DNA of 64,000 bases from a virus. The position numbers and the translations under genes were made by a program. Position 1 is the stretch's first letter. Every line of letters starts with the position of its first letter. Location of the stretch: the IMG/VR virus record IMGVR_UViG_3300025141_000077, positions 1 to 64,000 of that record; one strand, 5' to 3'. The notes beneath the pieces are model-generated. The model saw only the letters and a list, made by a program, of their open reading frames with translations. It ran no database searches and had not been told where the DNA came from. Positions 1-9,674 of this stretch are shown here, piece by piece.

Positions 1-12
1 CGGTGATTACTA

Positions 13-3000
13 ATGGCGGGCATCTACGTTTCTGGTGGTACTTATTCGGGCAGCGGAGATTTGACTGCGGATTGGGTTCAAGTTGAAGATTCTTCAACCT
101 TCTATGCTCCTGATGGGACCTTTAAGCTCGTAGGAGCTGGTACTCCGGCTGGAGCTAGCTATCAACTTTGGTATGAAAATAATGCTATCATATACCATCA
201 AAGTGGAACTACTTTGTTTGCTGGAACTTCGATAGGAACTTCTTTTATTAGGGATGCCTCTTATGATACATATAGTAGGGAATACCCCTTTTATAATGTT
301 ATATTGGATGATTCAAGTAATAGTGGTATAAGTCAGGCAGTTCTGCCTTTTTGGATTGAAAATGATTTGACTGTTAAAGCAAATCGTACGTTAGAGACAA
401 TGACTAATGATTATATTAAAGCATTAGGAAATGTGCTTATTACTGGTACCAGTTCAAAGATAGATACAAACCACGCTACTCAAGGAAACACTCAAGAATT
501 TGGTTCTCTTCATATAGCTGCTGGTGGAACTTATGATGCCACCAGTGGAACTACTATTATTAACTGGAGCGATAGTCGTTCGAGTATCTGGGACCAACGA
601 ATCTATAAGAATGATGGTACTATGATACATAATAGCGGAACTTTTCTTTTAAACCCTGATACAGACCCTGTGTTTGGTGGAGGAACGGGTTCAGGTGGTC
701 TTTGGAATGTAATTGCTACCGAAGATGGAGGCACCCCAACTTATAGAGTATATGACACACCAATTATTGAAAACGATTTGACTGTTTCTGGAGCGCTTAC
801 TTATGGTAACAATGTAGGCGGAGGAAAAAATCACACAGTTAGTGGAAATGTGGTGGTAATAAGTGGGGCTTCATATGCTAATACTGGTGGTACTGCTAAT
901 ACACAGTCTTTCGGTTCTTTATATATTGATGATACGGCTACATTTATAGCCTCTCCTGCGGGAAATTTAAATTTATATTATACTTCAAGTGGGTTTTCTT
1001 TAAATAATGAGGGAACCTTTACACACAACGATGGCACTGTGCTTATTGATTTTGAAAATGGAGGAGCGCCCGGTTCGGCTCGTACTGGTTATAATTCAGA
1101 CTCGAAAGTAAGATGTGCAAGTGGAGACCTTTATAATCTTGAGGTCGAGATGAATCGAAACGCTGATGCTACAAAACTATATCCTCCCGCTGGTTCGGAA
1201 AATATGATAGAGAATGATTTGACGATAACAAAGGGAACATTTTACAAGTATAACGATAATTATACTTTAATAGTATCAGGGGCTGTGACTACAGCAGCTA
1301 GTAGTACCTTTGGTTTAGCTTCTGCAACAGCTAACGATACTATAGGTGAAATATCAAATACTGGTACATATAATGCTACTAAGGGAACTACTATACTTAA
1401 AGGGGACTTTACTCAAGCAGGTACTTTTATACATAATAGCGGCACAGTAGAAATAGCTGCACGATGTGAACTAAAACCATACAACTATACTAGACCTTAT
1501 GGGGACCCTCTTACATTTTATGATGTTACACATACTGCTGGTACTTTCTATTTGGAAAGACCCGTTGTTTTTGAAAGTAGTTATACTAAAACTGGAGGGG
1601 ATTTAATTCATTATGCTGAAGCTACTTTTGGTACAGCTGATGCAGCAGGTACGATGACTATTAATGCTGGTGAGTGGAAACTTTACGGATATTATGATGA
1701 CCCTGTATTAATGGGAGCTTCTGAGATTTATCCCGCTATAATTACGGGCTCTGTTAGTGACCCTATTAATTGGGACACTGTTGATAGTATAACACGTGAC
1801 ACTTACAATTATCTTAAATGGATAGATGTTAAGAAAGATGCTGTGACAGGAGGTGGAACCACTTCCGGTGCACGATTTGTACTTTCTGGTAATTGCCAAT
1901 TTGCCGGTCTTGAGATTTCCACAAAGGATGACTTTAATGTGAATGGATTCAGGGCTGAATTTAGTGGTGCATTAAATATAACTGGAAATATGGTTACAAG
2001 TGGTAGTTTAATGATTTTAGATAAGGAGATGAATTATGATGGAGAAGGATGGCTCGGAAACGAAACTACTGATATTATGATTACAGGGACTGGGGCTACT
2101 CACGACTTTGCAGGACAACCTTATCAACATATAATGTTTAATGGTACAGGAGAAGATAAATTAAATTGGGCAAATAATTTCCCTGATACACCAATCATAG
2201 TTGCTGGCGGTACATTCAAACCTGACTTTAACTTAACTGCCGGAAATATTAGCATTGCTAATGGAGGGACGTGGAATAATGATGTTGATGTACTAACACT
2301 TTCAAGTGGCAAGAGTTTCAGTAATCGTGGTGGGTTCTTTACAAGTTCGTCTGCGTTGAGTTTTGATGAAACACAACAAGATGAAAAAGTTGCAATACCT
2401 GACGCTATTTCACTTGATTTAACTACAGCAGCGACATTAATGGCTTGGGTAAAAATACCAACTGATGCAGGTTCAAAGCAAAGAGTAATTAGTAAATCAT
2501 ATCAAGCTTACGAAATGAGTGTTGAGTCTGGAAGATTATCTGCATACTTTGGCACGGATGGTGCAGGTGGCTTTACTTCAGTTTTTTCTCCAGCAGGTGT
2601 AAATTATAGAGATGGTAAATGGCATCATTTTGCAATAACTTTAGATGGTAGTAGTTCATTAGTTAAATTGTATGTAGATGGTAAATTAGTACAACAAGAA
2701 ACCTCTGCCGTTAATTTTCAAAATAAAAGTAGTGATTTATCGATAGGTTTTCGTTCTGATGGAAATACTGTTACTAACGATTCTTGGATGGATGGTGAAA
2801 TTGTTGTGGCTTCAGTATGGAATACTGTATTAACAGGAGCAGGAATTCGTGAATCATTATTTTATGATTGGGCCGCTGTATCAGGAAGTTCTATTGACCA
2901 AACTAAATGTGTTGGGTGGTATCAATTTAATGAAGGAGAAGGCACAAGCGTATCTGATATGAGTGGCTCTGGAAATACTGGAACAATAGAAAATGCTCCT

Positions 3001-3534
3001 TGGGCAACCGGAGGCACTTGGACTGCTGGTGGAACACTGAGCAGTAGTGCGGGTAATCTGTATATCGGTAGTCACACTACTACTCCGACAGTGTTCGGTT
3101 CTTCTTATTTCACTCTCGGAAATCGCAAACTAATTTCAGGCTCCAAGTTTGCTTCAAAAGCACACGAGGGTACCGATTTTTATTATGTTGCTACAAGTGG
3201 AACTAATGATTATATGAATTATTCTAATCTTTCTGGAGCACCTATTGCTTCATCAAATGATTTACATATACTAGCCAATTCTTATTTTGGTTTTGATAGT
3301 GATGCTAATAATAACCAGTGTGATGAGATTACTAATTACGCAGGTTCTACTGTCCGCATTGTAAAAAATGCAGATTTCTATACACAAGATTTTGATAATC
3401 AAGGTACTTGGTTAAGGAATGCTACTTATGATGGTATCATACACGATGATGGCTCAACTCCACACGAATATGAACCAATTGATATAATGGACGACCAAGA
3501 TTCGCCATTTGATGCGGAGGACCTCATTGATTAG
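13..3534 (+). CDS. Large tail fibre / adhesin with LamG domain
   Basis: 1173 residues, the first gene of the virion module in this window. The start is fixed by an in-frame TGA at bases 4-6 and a GGTGAT ribosome site at bases 2-7, the same type used by the capsid genes near 63 kb. Residues 1-750 are a Gly/Ser/Thr/Asn-rich beta repeat region in which short strands with IENDLT..G.L and FGSLYI-like elements recur, as in beta-helical fibres. Residues about 790-1000 match a LamG/concanavalin-like domain: AWVKIP, KWHHFAITLDG, KLYVDGKL, then GWYQFNEGEG. LamG domains commonly bind glycans, so I infer a receptor-binding or surface-decorating role. The C terminus is acidic. No membrane segment is seen. 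Confidence 0.75.
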   Translation: MAGIYVSGGTYSGSGDLTADWVQVEDSSTFYAPDGTFKLVGAGTPAGASYQLWYENNAIIYHQSGTTLFAGTSIGTSFIRDASYDTYSREYPFYNVILDDSSNSGISQAVLPFWIENDLTVKANRTLETMTNDYIKALGNVLITGTSSKIDTNHATQGNTQEFGSLHIAAGGTYDATSGTTIINWSDSRSSIWDQRIYKNDGTMIHNSGTFLLNPDTDPVFGGGTGSGGLWNVIATEDGGTPTYRVYDTPIIENDLTVSGALTYGNNVGGGKNHTVSGNVVVISGASYANTGGTANTQSFGSLYIDDTATFIASPAGNLNLYYTSSGFSLNNEGTFTHNDGTVLIDFENGGAPGSARTGYNSDSKVRCASGDLYNLEVEMNRNADATKLYPPAGSENMIENDLTITKGTFYKYNDNYTLIVSGAVTTAASSTFGLASATANDTIGEISNTGTYNATKGTTILKGDFTQAGTFIHNSGTVEIAARCELKPYNYTRPYGDPLTFYDVTHTAGTFYLERPVVFESSYTKTGGDLIHYAEATFGTADAAGTMTINAGEWKLYGYYDDPVLMGASEIYPAIITGSVSDPINWDTVDSITRDTYNYLKWIDVKKDAVTGGGTTSGARFVLSGNCQFAGLEISTKDDFNVNGFRAEFSGALNITGNMVTSGSLMILDKEMNYDGEGWLGNETTDIMITGTGATHDFAGQPYQHIMFNGTGEDKLNWANNFPDTPIIVAGGTFKPDFNLTAGNISIANGGTWNNDVDVLTLSSGKSFSNRGGFFTSSSALSFDETQQDEKVAIPDAISLDLTTAATLMAWVKIPTDAGSKQRVISKSYQAYEMSVESGRLSAYFGTDGAGGFTSVFSPAGVNYRDGKWHHFAITLDGSSSLVKLYVDGKLVQQETSAVNFQNKSSDLSIGFRSDGNTVTNDSWMDGEIVVASVWNTVLTGAGIRESLFYDWAAVSGSSIDQTKCVGWYQFNEGEGTSVSDMSGSGNTGTIENAPWATGGTWTAGGTLSSSAGNLYIGSHTTTPTVFGSSYFTLGNRKLISGSKFASKAHEGTDFYYVATSGTNDYMNYSNLSGAPIASSNDLHILANSYFGFDSDANNNQCDEITNYAGSTVRIVKNADFYTQDFDNQGTWLRNATYDGIIHDDGSTPHEYEPIDIMDDQDSPFDAEDLID

Positions 3535-3541
3535 ACAAACC

Positions 3542-3554
3542 TTTTAATATAAAA
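3542..3554 (+). promoter_or_regulatory. Archaeal TATA box before small membrane gene
   Basis: TTTTAATATAAAA lies between two genes, 17-29 bases before the ATG at 3571 and preceded by AAACC. The spacing fits an archaeal promoter producing a leaderless or very short-leader mRNA. Confidence 0.5.
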
Positions 3555-3570
3555 ATGGAGATACTTAAAT

Positions 3571-3786
3571 ATGGATGAGTGGGAAAGAGAAGAACTGATG
3601 ATACGAATGGATGAACGCATCAAAACCATTTTTAACAAGATGGATAAGTTTGAAACTCTTTTCACAAATCATTTATCACACCACGAGATGTGGGAAAATG
3701 ATATTAAAATACAAATGAGATGGTGGATTGGTATAGTGGTCACAATAGCAACAGGTAGTGGTGCAATGATGGTAGGGGTGATTTAA
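3571..3786 (+). CDS. Small coiled-coil protein with C-terminal membrane segment
   Basis: 71 residues. The first 50 are charged and helical (repeated MDE/KMDKFE patterns, likely coiled coil). Residues about 51-70 form one hydrophobic segment, WWIGIVVTIATGSGAMMVGV. This plan resembles XhlA/hemolysin-type phage accessory proteins that act with holins, but no specific homologue is recognised. The stop overlaps the next start (TTTAATGG, shared A), so the two are translationally coupled. Confidence 0.7.
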   Translation: MDEWEREELMIRMDERIKTIFNKMDKFETLFTNHLSHHEMWENDIKIQMRWWIGIVVTIATGSGAMMVGVI

Positions 3787-4250
3787 TGGCATATCCAACG
3801 TGGACAGCAGCTTTTAGGAATAAGGTTCGTCTACTGGCAGGGATATCGTCTGAAGAACTAGATGACGATAACCTTGATGTTTTAGCAGATATGTCAGTAG
3901 ATTGGTTTCAAGTACAAACAGGGTTAACATACACTTTAGGAGGAGAAGCGGCTTACGACCAGTCCATAGTTTATTACACTTGTTATTTAGGTTCAATTGT
4001 AGAAAGTGGAATGGGTATTAGTGAAATTAGACTTGCAGATGTGGATGTTAAATATAATAATGCAGAGTTTGCTAACTTTGTAGATTTAGCATTAGAATTA
4101 TTAGCAATGAAACTCGGTATCAGTATTAAGAAGACTACTTATAATGCAGACCCATATCTAGGCAGAGTTAATTGGGACAAGAACGTTACAGGTGTTGATA
4201 GTACACTGGACTTCAGAAAGAAGCCTCGTGGTATTAATTATGATAGGTGA
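3786..4250 (+). CDS. Head-tail connector (adaptor) candidate
   Basis: 154 residues, helical, beginning with a PTWTAAFRNKVR segment followed by acidic helices (SSEELDDDNLDVLADMSVDWF). Size, helical content and position just ahead of stopper- and terminator-like genes fit an adaptor of the gp6/gp15 type that docks on the portal. The assignment rests mostly on gene order. The stop overlaps the next gene's GTG (GTGA). Confidence 0.55.
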   Translation: MAYPTWTAAFRNKVRLLAGISSEELDDDNLDVLADMSVDWFQVQTGLTYTLGGEAAYDQSIVYYTCYLGSIVESGMGISEIRLADVDVKYNNAEFANFVDLALELLAMKLGISIKKTTYNADPYLGRVNWDKNVTGVDSTLDFRKKPRGINYDR

Positions 4251-5239
4251 GTATGGGAAAAATAGGAATAAATATGTCAGGACTGCTCAAGAAGTTGAGC
4301 TTTCGTACTGGACAGTCTAGAAAAATTACTTATTATAGACCCGCGATTTATGGTAAAGATAATTATGGGGTAGAAAATAATACTGTCCAATCTAACGAAA
4401 TTAATGTTCCTAGTATTAATGCTTATATTAGAAATATAGTAGATAAAGATTATGTAGTAGAAAGGGGAGGGCATAGTATTACAGGAAAAGCTAAAATATA
4501 TTTACCTAACTTAACAACTTTAAAAAATTACCCTAATTTAAATCAAGATAATAATGTTTTATTTAATGACATTACAGGGTTTGACCAGTTAATAGATTAT
4601 GATAGAACTGTATTTGCACCAACTGTTTCAAGTTCAGAAGGATGGGCCTCAGGTAGTATGGATGCTACTTTTTCCGCACAGGGATATGGGGGCACTACTT
4701 TAACAACTACTTTAGGTTCAACTACTTCTGGTACATTTACTTACACTAATTCTGGGGCTAACATTTTAGAATCAGATAGATTAACTTTCAAATTAAAGGC
4801 AAGTGGAACTCTTTATCTCAAGGGATTTAACGTTTATGCAAGTGGAACCACATCAGCTTGGAAGTATGGATATAACGCTAGTGCATCTAGTGTGGCAGTT
4901 TTATTACCTACGAGTACTTGGTTAACTATAGATGTTCCTTATATTTCAGGGACTTCTTTATCTAGTATCTATAAAAGTGGAGTAAGACACGGTTTGAATG
5001 TTACTCAAGGTTCAAGTTGGGTTAATGGGACTTATGCATTTAACAATCTAGAGTTCGATGTTTCTGGAGCCAGTACTTTATTATACATAAAAGACTTAAA
5101 GTTTTATAAGTCTTCTATTTGGAGTGTACACAAGGTGAACGATTATAACGATGAATATATGGTTTTCGATTGTGTGAGAACTATAGGTAAAAGAGATAAA
5201 ATAAGGAGGGCGTATGGTGTTAATTATAATACACCATAG
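4247..5239 (+). CDS. Head-tail stopper candidate with inserted beta domain
   Basis: 330 residues. The GTG start overlaps the preceding stop; an ATG two codons later is an alternative. The N-terminal 115 residues (KITYYRPAIYGKDNYGVEN, SINAYIRNIVDKDYVVERGG) and the last 40 (VHKVNDYNDEYMVFDCVRTI) resemble the small beta barrel of head-tail stopper proteins. Residues about 125-285 form a Ser/Thr/Gly-rich beta domain (TTLTTTLGSTTSGTFTYTNSG, then LYIKDLKFYKSS) that looks like a jelly-roll/carbohydrate-binding module spliced into the barrel. Stopper identity is inferred from position and core architecture. Confidence 0.5.
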   Translation: MSMGKIGINMSGLLKKLSFRTGQSRKITYYRPAIYGKDNYGVENNTVQSNEINVPSINAYIRNIVDKDYVVERGGHSITGKAKIYLPNLTTLKNYPNLNQDNNVLFNDITGFDQLIDYDRTVFAPTVSSSEGWASGSMDATFSAQGYGGTTLTTTLGSTTSGTFTYTNSGANILESDRLTFKLKASGTLYLKGFNVYASGTTSAWKYGYNASASSVAVLLPTSTWLTIDVPYISGTSLSSIYKSGVRHGLNVTQGSSWVNGTYAFNNLEFDVSGASTLLYIKDLKFYKSSIWSVHKVNDYNDEYMVFDCVRTIGKRDKIRRAYGVNYNTP

Positions 5240-5245
5240 ATAAAT

Positions 5246-5755
5246 ATGGCTGCACCTAAAGATTTTATTAATGATATAGAAAGAGCTATTATAGATAAAT
5301 TAAGAAGTACATTTACGGGGGTAAAAGTTTATGGACAATACCCTGAAGCTATAGATATGGAATACCCCGCTATTATTTCTGAGATAACTAGTTCAGGACA
5401 ATTTGATAAATTTATGGGAGAACAAGTTTCTTTCGGAGAACAAGAAAAAACTGGGGAGATAGTAGGAATTATTTTTTCCTATCATTTAGTTATCGATAAA
5501 GATTCTGAACTATCTGTTACGCAAGATGATGCATCAGTTGTAGTTTACAAAGGAAGAAGATTATTAAATTATTTAATGTTAAATGTAGCAAACATTTTAA
5601 CAGATATGGGTTCACCTAGTGGAGGTTCTTGGTATTCAGGCACAGAAGTAGTCCAACAAGATTTGAACAATTGGTCAGATATTGGATACGACCCTGCTTT
5701 AGAAATGTATGGCGCATCTGCGGTATATATGATAGCCTTTAAGAATTATAGATAA
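5246..5755 (+). CDS. Tail terminator / completion protein candidate
   Basis: 169 residues: a leading amphipathic helix (FINDIERAIIDKLRSTF) followed by alternating strands (YHLVIDKDSELSVTQDD, VYMIAFKNYR). This layout and length are typical of tail terminator proteins (gpU/gp17-like) that cap the tail tube. It follows the stopper candidate and precedes the tube genes. Its stop overlaps the next start as TAATG. Confidence 0.5.
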   Translation: MAAPKDFINDIERAIIDKLRSTFTGVKVYGQYPEAIDMEYPAIISEITSSGQFDKFMGEQVSFGEQEKTGEIVGIIFSYHLVIDKDSELSVTQDDASVVVYKGRRLLNYLMLNVANILTDMGSPSGGSWYSGTEVVQQDLNNWSDIGYDPALEMYGASAVYMIAFKNYR

Positions 5756-8319
5756 TGGGTGATGAACGTAAATTAATGCAAATTGGATTTGCAGCTTTAA
5801 TGGCTCGTAAACTAGCCCCTATTAAACAATATCTTTACGAGAAGCGTGGTGAAGATGATGGATTTGTTTTTGAACCTGTATTAAGAGATAATAGACCCGA
5901 ACTTGATGATTGGGAATATATGAAAAAGAAATATTATTCTCAAGTTATTTATGAAGCAGCTCAAGCTGGAGAACTAGATACATCTATTGAAGAATCTAAT
6001 ATAGATAAAAAAGCAGCTCGTAGATTCTGGGCAGGACGTAAAGGTACTGGATGGGGAGGTACTGGAAAGGGTGGTTATATGGAAAGCTTGGACGTGGGTT
6101 ATGGCTTTGGTGAGACTCCTGAAAACGAAGTGGACCAATTATTACAGTTGTATTTAAAGTATCAAGGAGAAAAGATGCAACAACTAACTCAACTATCTCA
6201 CGAGGCTAGTTATGATTTGTTTGATAAAATAGCTCAACAGAGTAGAAAAAATAACCCTGATACAACCTTTACTAATTATACCCCTTCCCCTAAAGAAATG
6301 GGAATATCACGACGGGAACTCGAATGGTACTTATTACCTAAAACAGAGGGGACTCCATCTCAGAATGCAAGTAAAGAACAAAATAAGAAATGGGTATTGG
6401 CCGCCCTTGGAAAATTACCAATCCATAAATGGAATAATCCTAAACTTAAGCACGAATTTTATACTAGTTATGGACAAGCTCACGCTGGTTTTGCATTAAA
6501 ATTAGCTAATGAATTAAACTTAAAGGGAGATGATTATAAAAGATTGACACAATTAGATTTTCGAGGTGCAAAAGGACATACATTTAAGGGAACAGGGGCT
6601 GATAGAAAATCTGTTGAATTAACGGAATATAGTGAATCTTTTAAAGCAACTGATGCGGGAATGCAAACATACGTAAGTGACCAAGACCCTGATGCACCTG
6701 CATTACGTAAATATCCTTCTTTATCTGGTTACCCACAGTCAGATACAGCTTTTAATAATTCTATAATGATACCCTTTAACTATGAGATTGGGGGGAAAGG
6801 TGAAGGTGGAGCAATGGATACTATGAAAGAAACTACTGGGGATAAATTTACCCCAGATAAAAAACTTTTAACCGCCGTTTTTAACAAAAACAATATAGAT
6901 GACGTGTACCCTAAAGCTTTTCAAGAATATCAAAGAATAAGAAGAAATGAAAAAAATGAGTATTTTAGAGAGAAAGGTCTTTTTACACAGCAGATAGATT
7001 TAGATTCACCTGCGGTTTTGTTAAATAATGAGCAAGAGGTAATAAACTTCATTAAGTGGATGCAAAGAGAAGTGAATCAGGAATTAGAAGAACTAAATCG
7101 ACTAGATGTGAAAGAAGGGTGGGCTACCTCACCTTTCGCTGGCTCACCTCACTCTTGGGAAGCTGCATACCCTCAATTTGCTGCTCATCCACCAACACTA
7201 GAACAAACAAAATATGGAAAGAAACTTCGATATGGACCAGAAGGACCTATTTCTACTGCTCATCAATACTTAGCGGGTGGTAAAAATTGGGCTGCTCCGG
7301 GTAAAGTAGGTTGGGAAAGAGGATTAATGGACCATAAACAAGAAATTATACAGGGTTTCTTAGGAGATTTTAATATTTTACAAGGTGAATTCGGGTATGT
7401 TACAGACCAAATGTGGTCTTATATTAAAAAGCCTGAAGGTGATGGTGTGACTGATTGGGAAAAGAAACACGGTAAATGGGGATTTAAATGGGAGGACAAA
7501 CTAAAAAGAGGTAAAGATATATATTTCCCTATTCATACTAAAGAAGGGGAACAAGGGCTTCTTAAGATAACTGTTCGAGCAACAGTGCAGGAAGATAACA
7601 GAAGTGCCCCACCTAGTAAATTAAAGGAAGGGGTAACCACTGCTACTCGTCGTGTACGTACACATATCAAATTAACAGTGTCTGATATTGAGTTTCATTA
7701 TAATGTAAAAAACACGTTAGAACAGGAAGAAGTTAGATACCTCAGATTTGCAGAAGGAGCTACTGCTTTTGATTCTTATATGACTACTGCTTGGATGAAT
7801 GGCGCTGCTGCTATTTATCAAGGAGGTGCAATGATGACCCACGCAGGTGTCGGTGCTCGTATGTTTATGGGAGATAGAACTCCAGCCAATAGTGTAGGTT
7901 TCTTTACTTCTACTATTTCTACCGATGATTTTGCTCAAAGACTTAAAGAATTAGTAGATATAGGTGCTAAACAATGGTTTGGAGCACGTGATGGTTTTGG
8001 TGGTTATTTCAATTTAAACGATATGGAAGGGGGAGCTTTTAAGGAATGGGCACAAGTGTGGAATGGGGAAGCTACTAAAATAGAAAAAACTATTAATAAG
8101 AATATACAACATAAGTGGGCATTATGGTTAGACCAGTATGCAGGGGGAGGAGCGACGGCTCCCCCTCCACGTGTAGCTAAAACTTGGGAAGGCCCAATTA
8201 AACTAGGTCCTTTCGTCCATAGTACTAAATACTTAGGAGCGGCTCAAAGTTTAGGTATGCGGCCTCACGGGTATTATACGCTTGGAGGAACTAAACAATC
8301 CCTCCTAAGTGACTATTAA
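5755..8319 (+). CDS. Large virion-module protein of unknown function
   Basis: 854 residues, not recognised. It is rich in charged helices in the first 600 residues with many Trp, Tyr and Gly motifs (GRKGTGWGGTGKGGYME near 95, GYPQSD near 320). A more beta-rich part at about 620-700 (KITVRATVQEDNRSAPP, HIKLTVSDIEFHYN) precedes an Ala/Gly/Met stretch near 690-720 (NGAAAIYQGGAMMTHAGVGARMFMG). The gene sits between the terminator candidate and the tail tube genes and is coupled to the former, so a structural or tail-assembly role is likely. No enzyme motif is evident. Confidence 0.55.
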   Translation: MGDERKLMQIGFAALMARKLAPIKQYLYEKRGEDDGFVFEPVLRDNRPELDDWEYMKKKYYSQVIYEAAQAGELDTSIEESNIDKKAARRFWAGRKGTGWGGTGKGGYMESLDVGYGFGETPENEVDQLLQLYLKYQGEKMQQLTQLSHEASYDLFDKIAQQSRKNNPDTTFTNYTPSPKEMGISRRELEWYLLPKTEGTPSQNASKEQNKKWVLAALGKLPIHKWNNPKLKHEFYTSYGQAHAGFALKLANELNLKGDDYKRLTQLDFRGAKGHTFKGTGADRKSVELTEYSESFKATDAGMQTYVSDQDPDAPALRKYPSLSGYPQSDTAFNNSIMIPFNYEIGGKGEGGAMDTMKETTGDKFTPDKKLLTAVFNKNNIDDVYPKAFQEYQRIRRNEKNEYFREKGLFTQQIDLDSPAVLLNNEQEVINFIKWMQREVNQELEELNRLDVKEGWATSPFAGSPHSWEAAYPQFAAHPPTLEQTKYGKKLRYGPEGPISTAHQYLAGGKNWAAPGKVGWERGLMDHKQEIIQGFLGDFNILQGEFGYVTDQMWSYIKKPEGDGVTDWEKKHGKWGFKWEDKLKRGKDIYFPIHTKEGEQGLLKITVRATVQEDNRSAPPSKLKEGVTTATRRVRTHIKLTVSDIEFHYNVKNTLEQEEVRYLRFAEGATAFDSYMTTAWMNGAAAIYQGGAMMTHAGVGARMFMGDRTPANSVGFFTSTISTDDFAQRLKELVDIGAKQWFGARDGFGGYFNLNDMEGGAFKEWAQVWNGEATKIEKTINKNIQHKWALWLDQYAGGGATAPPPRVAKTWEGPIKLGPFVHSTKYLGAAQSLGMRPHGYYTLGGTKQSLLSDY

Positions 8320-8328
8320 CAGGAAAAC

Positions 8329-8340
8329 CTTTATATAATA
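8329..8340 (+). promoter_or_regulatory. Archaeal TATA box for tail-tube genes
   Basis: CTTTATATAATA follows GGAAAAC and lies 34-45 bases before the ATG at 8374 in a short intergenic gap, followed by a GGTAGAGG ribosome site. A separate promoter here would boost transcription of the abundant tail-tube proteins. Confidence 0.65.
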
Positions 8341-8373
8341 TTGAAGACTAATTAAAGGTAGAGGTTTAGAAGT

Positions 8374-8982
8374 ATGGCATATTTTCTAGGAAGTGACGTT
8401 AAAGTTGCCCTTACCACAGAGCACACAGGTAGCGGTATGGCCGTTGCAAGTGGTAGTGGAGGTTTATATACTTTAGCAGCAGCAGCATCCCCCACTAATG
8501 GGATATCGAAACTATCAGCAGCTAATTTATCAAGTAGTGCTGCATTAGTAGACGTTGTGGGCCTTGACCTTGGGATAGGAGCGATGGATGAAGATGTAAC
8601 TTATTTAGGACACCGCACCCCTCTCAAAGCAGAAGTTCACAAAGAAACAACTGTATCTTTAAGTTTAAAAAGAAAGAACGCAGTTTATGATGTGATTTTT
8701 AGTGGAGATTCATCAGGTGACATTGGAAGATGGGGACTTGATAGAACTGGTTCATTAGCAGATGGATTAAGCGAACCAGATATAACATACGGCTATAGAT
8801 TAGCTGTTTATATTAAATCAGGTTCAGAATGTTTTACCGTACGTAATGCAACTTTTACTGGTCATACTGTTTCTTTAAACGCAGACGGTACACAGGAAGA
8901 GACTCTTGAATTTAGTAGTCAAGTAGAACCTGTTATTGATGACGTTGCTTATGATAGTGCAACTACGGAGGCTCAACTATGA
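8374..8982 (+). CDS. Major tail tube protein, copy A
   Basis: 202 residues. It begins MAYFLGSDVKVALTTE and ends with a strand pattern (TVSLNADGTQEETLEFSSQV) typical of tail-tube beta sandwiches. The next gene has the same opening and closing motifs and similar length, so they are tandem paralogues. Position upstream of the tail chaperones and tape measure supports a tube role. It overlaps the next gene by four bases (ATGA). Confidence 0.75.
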   Translation: MAYFLGSDVKVALTTEHTGSGMAVASGSGGLYTLAAAASPTNGISKLSAANLSSSAALVDVVGLDLGIGAMDEDVTYLGHRTPLKAEVHKETTVSLSLKRKNAVYDVIFSGDSSGDIGRWGLDRTGSLADGLSEPDITYGYRLAVYIKSGSECFTVRNATFTGHTVSLNADGTQEETLEFSSQVEPVIDDVAYDSATTEAQL

Positions 8983-9641
8983 CGTATTGGTTAGGAAAAG
9001 ATGTAAACATTTATATGACAACTGAACAAGGTGCATTATCTGTATCTGGAAATGCTTCTACTGATGGAATGAGTGCCTTAACTTCAGGAAACGGAGTAAA
9101 GAACAATGTAGGAGGACCCGGAAATTTTTGGGTAATTCCACACAGAACTTATGGTAGAGCTTCTGGTTCAAAAGTTACTGATGTGACAGGGATTGATTAT
9201 TCCCCTTCAACAGTTGATGAGAACCTTTCTTTTATGGGGAAAAATACTAATCTTACAGCTGAGATTAAGAAATCTCAAGTAATTACTATTACCCGTAAAG
9301 TAAGTAATGCTCTCTTTGACCAAGTTTATAACTCTGCAAGAGACGGAGTTTATAGCACAGATGGTGCTGATGCTAGTGGTAGTGGGGCCGTCTTTGATGG
9401 TTTAACAACCTCTAATAACCAGAATTTTGGATACAGGATATATCTACAATTTGCTAGTGGAGCTAGCGTCCCAGTAGATGAAACCTTAATTATCCGAAAC
9501 TGTTGTTTAACAGCTCATTCTAAGAGTTTAACCCCTGATGGAGCTACAGAAGAAACCATCGAATTCTATTCATATACGCAACCGTTACTAACACTATCGG
9601 ATGCTTCAGGTACTGCTATTACAGCAACAACTGAAATTTAA
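8979..9641 (+). CDS. Major tail tube protein, copy B (paralogue)
   Basis: 220 residues, opening MTYWLGKDVNIYMTTE and closing with SKSLTPDGATEETIEFYSYTQ, parallel to copy A. The middle has diverged and contains a longer Gly/Ser loop (DASGSGAVFDGLTTSNNQN). Two tube-like proteins could be tube and initiator, or tube and decorating protein. Translation is coupled to copy A. Confidence 0.7.
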   Translation: MTYWLGKDVNIYMTTEQGALSVSGNASTDGMSALTSGNGVKNNVGGPGNFWVIPHRTYGRASGSKVTDVTGIDYSPSTVDENLSFMGKNTNLTAEIKKSQVITITRKVSNALFDQVYNSARDGVYSTDGADASGSGAVFDGLTTSNNQNFGYRIYLQFASGASVPVDETLIIRNCCLTAHSKSLTPDGATEETIEFYSYTQPLLTLSDASGTAITATTEI

Positions 9642-9674
9642 TGAAAACAAATACACAAGAGGAGTGATGAAAAA

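Noticed and set aside
9641-9667. Eight-codon frame ATG AAA ACA...TGA before the tail chaperone
   Set aside because: Too short to support beyond its role as spacer containing the ribosome site.
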